A DNA stretch of 5,178 bases from positions 1-5,178 of the forward strand of contig JAEWMM010000271.1 in the NCBI GenBank assembly GCA_023457175.1. The letters run 5' to 3'. The DNA comes from Bacillota bacterium (lineage in GTDB: Bacteria; Bacillota; Clostridia; Oscillospirales; Ruminococcaceae). Shown piece after piece: positions 4,406-5,178 of this stretch (the stretch's first letter is position 1; the number at the start of each line of letters is the position of its first letter). The position numbers and the translations under genes are program-made. The notes under the pieces were generated by a model. It was not told the DNA's origin. It saw nothing but the letters and a program-made list of their open reading frames with translations, and searched no databases.

Positions 4406-5178
4406 TGGATCGTTTTGCGCACCTGCATCTGCACACCGAGTACAGCCTGCTTGACGGCGCCTGCCGCATCGACAGGGTGTTGGCGCACGCCAAAAGTATT
4501 GGGCAGACCGCCATGGCCATCACCGATCATGGCGTTATGTATGGCGTGATTGATTTTTATAAGCGCGCGAAGGCGGTTGGCATTAAGCCGATTATCGGGT
4601 GCGAGGTTTATGTCGCGCCGCGCGGCATGCAGGATAAGGTGCATCGCATCGATTCCTCGCCGCATCATTTAGTGCTGCTCTGCAAGGATATGACCGGCTA
4701 CCGGAATTTGATTTCGCTGGTGTCCCACGGCTGCATTGAGGGGTTTTACACCAAGCCGCGCGTCGACATGGCGCTGCTGGCGCAAAAGTCCGAGGGACTG
4801 ATTGCGTTGTCGGCCTGCCTGTCAGGGCAGATACCCCGGCTGCTGATGGCAGGGGACTATGACGGTGCCAAGCAGGCCGCCGAGAGACATATTGAAATTT
4901 TTGGGCAGGAAAATTATTACATCGAGGTGCAAAACCACGGCATTGCCGAGCAGCAGCGCATTTTGCCCCTGCTGCGCCGTCTGGCGGGCGATCTGGGGGT
5001 GGGCGTTGTCGCGACCAACGACGCGCACTACATCCGCCGCGAGGACAGCCGCATGCAGCACGTGCTGACCTGCATCCAGACCAACACAACAGTCGAAAAC
5101 TCAAGCATGGAGTTTGCCACCGACGAGTTTTTCGTTAAGACCCGCGACGAAATGCTAAAAGCGCTGCCGGGTTTTGAG
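4405..5178 (+). CDS. dnaE: DNA polymerase III alpha subunit DnaE, N-terminal PHP domain (runs off right edge)
   Basis: The first 258 codons of the replicative polymerase alpha subunit are present; the open frame runs to the window end without a stop. They cover the PHP domain and the start of the polymerase region. Visible motifs are HLHLHTEYSLLDG (6-18), ITDHG (39-43), GCEVYVAP (65-72), HHLVLLCKD (87-95), EGFYTKPRVD, LSACLSG (135-141), YYIEVQNHG and TNDAHYI (204-210). The metal-ligand positions known from active bacterial PHP domains all have candidates here: H8, H10, D17, H42, E67, H87 or H88, C138, D206 and H208. This suggests a competent metal centre and possibly proofreading or structural metal binding. 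Bacillota usually carry both PolC and DnaE. The direct PHP start with no preceding OB/exonuclease segment identifies this as DnaE, not PolC. The type within the DnaE family cannot be decided from this part. Confidence 0.95.
   Translation, partial: MDRFAHLHLHTEYSLLDGACRIDRVLAHAKSIGQTAMAITDHGVMYGVIDFYKRAKAVGIKPIIGCEVYVAPRGMQDKVHRIDSSPHHLVLLCKDMTGYRNLISLVSHGCIEGFYTKPRVDMALLAQKSEGLIALSACLSGQIPRLLMAGDYDGAKQAAERHIEIFGQENYYIEVQNHGIAEQQRILPLLRRLAGDLGVGVVATNDAHYIRREDSRMQHVLTCIQTNTTVENSSMEFATDEFFVKTRDEMLKALPGFE

Overview
The window looks like a chromosomal housekeeping region of a low-to-mid GC Bacillota (Firmicutes), most likely a Clostridia member of the Oscillospiraceae/Ruminococcaceae type. That placement is an inference from gene content (HPr kinase/phosphorylase, MurB without an obvious extra insertion, RapZ/YvcJ, WhiA), GC-leaning codon use, strong AGGAGG-type ribosome binding sites and GTG/TTG starts. 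No mobile element, CRISPR array, tRNA or rRNA was seen.

Layout. At the left edge is the N-terminal third of a GT-B glycosyltransferase on the minus strand, reading out of the window. Next is an approximately 370-base divergent intergenic region, AT-rich on its right side. It holds a strong sigma-A type promoter facing right (TTGAAA-17-TATAAT), an extended -10 element facing left, a second weaker right-facing promoter candidate whose spacer contains a perfect 5-5-5 inverted repeat, and a short open reading stretch of unknown meaning in the leader of the glycosyltransferase.

From 718 to the right edge runs one tightly packed plus-strand operon: hprK, murB, rapZ, whiA and dnaE (cut by the window end). 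Gaps are 20, 2 and 15 bases, and whiA and dnaE overlap by one base. No terminator was seen between them, so they are probably co-transcribed from the promoter at 653-681.

Functional reading. HprK senses glycolytic state and modifies HPr. MurB makes UDP-MurNAc for peptidoglycan. RapZ is a P-loop protein whose C-terminal domain in E. coli senses glucosamine-6-phosphate, the precursor feeding the MurA/MurB branch. WhiA is a DNA-binding protein linked to division and chromosome segregation. DnaE is a replicative polymerase. The operon therefore puts carbon-state sensing, wall-precursor supply, division control and replication under one promoter. The glmR/yvcK gene that commonly sits between rapZ and whiA, and the HPr/Crh gene that commonly follows whiA, are both absent here. 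All individual families are known. The least explained part is the divergent intergenic region.
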